Part shown: piece by piece, positions 4,114 to 5,665 of the stretch
How positions within the stretch are numbered: position 1 is the stretch's first letter
How the letters are laid out: each line of letters opens with the position of its first letter
DNA from: Candidatus Tayloriibacteriota bacterium
GTDB lineage: Bacteria > Patescibacteriota > Minisyncoccia > Phycocordibacterales > GWA1-40-21
NCBI GenBank assembly: GCA_026395155.1
Contig: JAPLZG010000093.1
Location: 7,293-12,957 of the forward strand
Direction: 5' to 3'
DNA: 5,665 nucleotides
Notes under the pieces: model-generated
The model's database searches: none
The model's input: the letters and a program-made list of their open reading frames with translations, nothing else
Told to the model about the DNA's origin: nothing
Translations under genes and position numbers: made by a program

Positions 4114-5665
4114 ATGATTTTTGAAAGACATAAAAAGAAAATTTGGCCTATTTTATCGATATTATTTGTTATTTTGATTATAGGTTTCATATCAAATTTT
4201 AATATTGGAAATATAATAAAAGTAAATAATTTTGCTTATGTATATTCGGCAGGAGACGGAAGCTCTGGAAATCCATATCAGATTACAAGTTGGACGGATT
4301 TGAACGGTATGAGGGATAATTTAACTGCTAATTATAAATTAGTCGAAGATCTTTCTTCAACTACGGCTGGTTATGGCGATTATGGAGATGGCTGGATCCC
4401 AATTGGCACTAGTAGTGTTGGAAGCCAATTTACAGGGAGCTTTAATGGAGATGGAAATACGATTTCTGATTTGATTGTGAATCTAACTTCTACTGATTAT
4501 GTTGGTTTATTTGGTTATGCGACTGGAAATATTTCTAATTTAGGTTTAATTAATGTAAATGTAACTGGTAATGCCCGCGTTGGTGGTTTGGTTGGAAATT
4601 CTTCTGGAACAATAACTAATTCATATTCAACTGGAAGTGTAGCTGGTTCTAAAGTCAATAATTCTTCTAAACGTTCTGTCGGTGGATTAGTAGGAACTTT
4701 TAGTGGAACAATCTCAAATTCTTATTCCAGAGCGAATGTAACAGGTAGTTTTTCTGTTGGTGGTTTAATAGGAATTTCTGCTGGAACAATAACTAATTCA
4801 TATTCAACGGGGCAAGTAACTGGCCGTGTTTATTTGGGTGGTCTGGTGGGGTCACAAAATGCCGGGACAATAACTAATTCTTTTTGGGATAAAACAAATT
4901 CTGGGAAAACAGTTATGTGCGGGACATCTGATGGTACGGGATGTACGGATGCAAATGGGAAGACAACAGCTGAGATGAAATTACTTAATACATTTAACTC
5001 GAGTGGAGGGAATTGGGATATATTAGGAGGACAGACCGACTTAAATGAGGGTTATCCGTATTTATCTGGAAATTCACCTGTTTGGTATATAGCTTCTGTA
5101 TCTCCATTTGCTGGCGGGTCGGGAACAGAATTAGATCCTTATCAAATTGGAACATGGATTCATTTAAACAATGTTAGAAATTATCTTAGTTCATATTTTA
5201 TTATGATTGATAACCTCTCTTCCACAACATCGAATTATGATACTTTAGGAAATAATTGGACGCCAATTGGGGATAACGGATATAGATTCACAGGAAGTTT
5301 TAATGGAAATGGAAAAACTATTTCAGATTTAATAATTAATAAGCCCGGAGTAGATTATGTGGGTTTATTTGGATTTTTATCTGATGATTATTCTACTGGG
5401 TCTATTTCTAATTTGGGTTTGATTAATGTAAATATAACTGGTAATGAATATGTTGGTGGTTTGGCAGGATACTCTTTTACTGGTGGAACAATAACTAAAT
5501 CTTACTCAACTGGAATAGTAACTGGTTCTTCTTCTGTTGGTGGTCTTATAGGAGAGATGTATGCCGGAACAATAACTAAATCTTATTCATCTGGAAGTGT
5601 GACTGGTACTGTTAATTATGTTGGTGGAATTGTAGGATTCCAAAGGAATGGGACAATAGAAAATT
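4114..5665 (+). CDS. Paralogous GLUG-repeat surface protein, N-terminal part (3' end outside window)
   Basis: My translation from the ATG at 4114 stays open for 517 codons to the window edge, with no stop reached. The N-terminus MIFERHKKKIWPIL, hydrophobic anchor (about 10-28), NNFAY and GDGSSGNPYQITSW (47-60) align almost residue for residue with the upstream protein, so the two are paralogues. The first beta-helix module spans about 47-320: FNGDGNTISDL (110-120), GLUG units at 156, 189, 215 and 241, an SFWDK transition with a Cys pair (269, 277), and the cap GKTTAEMK...GYPYLSG. A second module starts near 334 (GSGTELDPYQIGTWIHL) and repeats the plan: NWTPIGD (381-387), FNGNGKTISDL (396-406), GLUG units at 447, 475 and 503. 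The upstream protein has only one module. Whether this one also ends in Cys-rich and transmembrane parts is not visible. Exported location and a surface role are inferred. Confidence 0.88.
   Translation, partial: MIFERHKKKIWPILSILFVILIIGFISNFNIGNIIKVNNFAYVYSAGDGSSGNPYQITSWTDLNGMRDNLTANYKLVEDLSSTTAGYGDYGDGWIPIGTSSVGSQFTGSFNGDGNTISDLIVNLTSTDYVGLFGYATGNISNLGLINVNVTGNARVGGLVGNSSGTITNSYSTGSVAGSKVNNSSKRSVGGLVGTFSGTISNSYSRANVTGSFSVGGLIGISAGTITNSYSTGQVTGRVYLGGLVGSQNAGTITNSFWDKTNSGKTVMCGTSDGTGCTDANGKTTAEMKLLNTFNSSGGNWDILGGQTDLNEGYPYLSGNSPVWYIASVSPFAGGSGTELDPYQIGTWIHLNNVRNYLSSYFIMIDNLSSTTSNYDTLGNNWTPIGDNGYRFTGSFNGNGKTISDLIINKPGVDYVGLFGFLSDDYSTGSISNLGLINVNITGNEYVGGLAGYSFTGGTITKSYSTGIVTGSSSVGGLIGEMYAGTITKSYSSGSVTGTVNYVGGIVGFQRNGTIEN
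4252..5664 (+). repeat. Two tandem beta-helix modules within the second surface protein
   Basis: Module 1 (4252-5073) and the partial module 2 (5110-5664) share the order: a GxG...PYQI(T/G)(S/T)W entry block, LSSTT, WxPIG, FNGxGxTISDL, DYVGLFG, ISNLGLINVN(V/I)TGN, then GLUG units. This indicates an internal duplication of a whole 250-300 residue module rather than of single GLUG units. The junction is the cap plus SPVWYIASVSPFAG. Confidence 0.75.

Overview
The window looks like an AT-rich bacterial genome segment, most likely from a member of the Candidate Phyla Radiation (Patescibacteria, Parcubacteria-like). The main reason is the C-terminal third of the complete gene, a transmembrane module with two carboxypeptidase-regulatory-like domains that I recognise from memory as widespread in those genomes. 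The Thr-rich linker and Cys-rich spacer modules of the same protein fit this too. The standard code reads the large genes through without internal stops. No database search was possible, so the lineage is an inference.

Layout: (1) positions 2-280 hold the 3' end of an AAA-type ATPase of the DUF4143 family, read to the right. (2) Positions 281-835 are a 555-base non-coding stretch unusually dense in inverted repeats, including a GC-rich block that can form competing stems. (3) Positions 836-3772 encode a complete 978-residue membrane-anchored surface protein: N-terminal anchor, GLUG-type beta-helix repeats, Cys-rich modules, then a transmembrane region with two small beta-sandwich domains. (4) Positions 3773-4113 are a 341-base spacer with a strong terminator hairpin, dispersed repeats shared with the first spacer, and a promoter block. 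(5) From 4114 to the window end a second, paralogous surface protein gene stays open for 517 codons; it carries two beta-helix modules in tandem and runs off the edge.

The two surface protein genes form a tandem paralogous pair. Their N-termini are nearly the same, and the 37 bases before each ATG differ at one position, so the duplication included the promoter/leader. Each gene seems to be its own transcription unit, with a terminator-like element downstream of the complete one and a palindrome (intact or decayed) upstream of each promoter. A reasonable reading is a family of exported, repeat-built proteins displayed on the cell surface, perhaps for attachment to a host or partner cell; that role is inferred from architecture only. 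The ATPase fragment shows no functional link to them.
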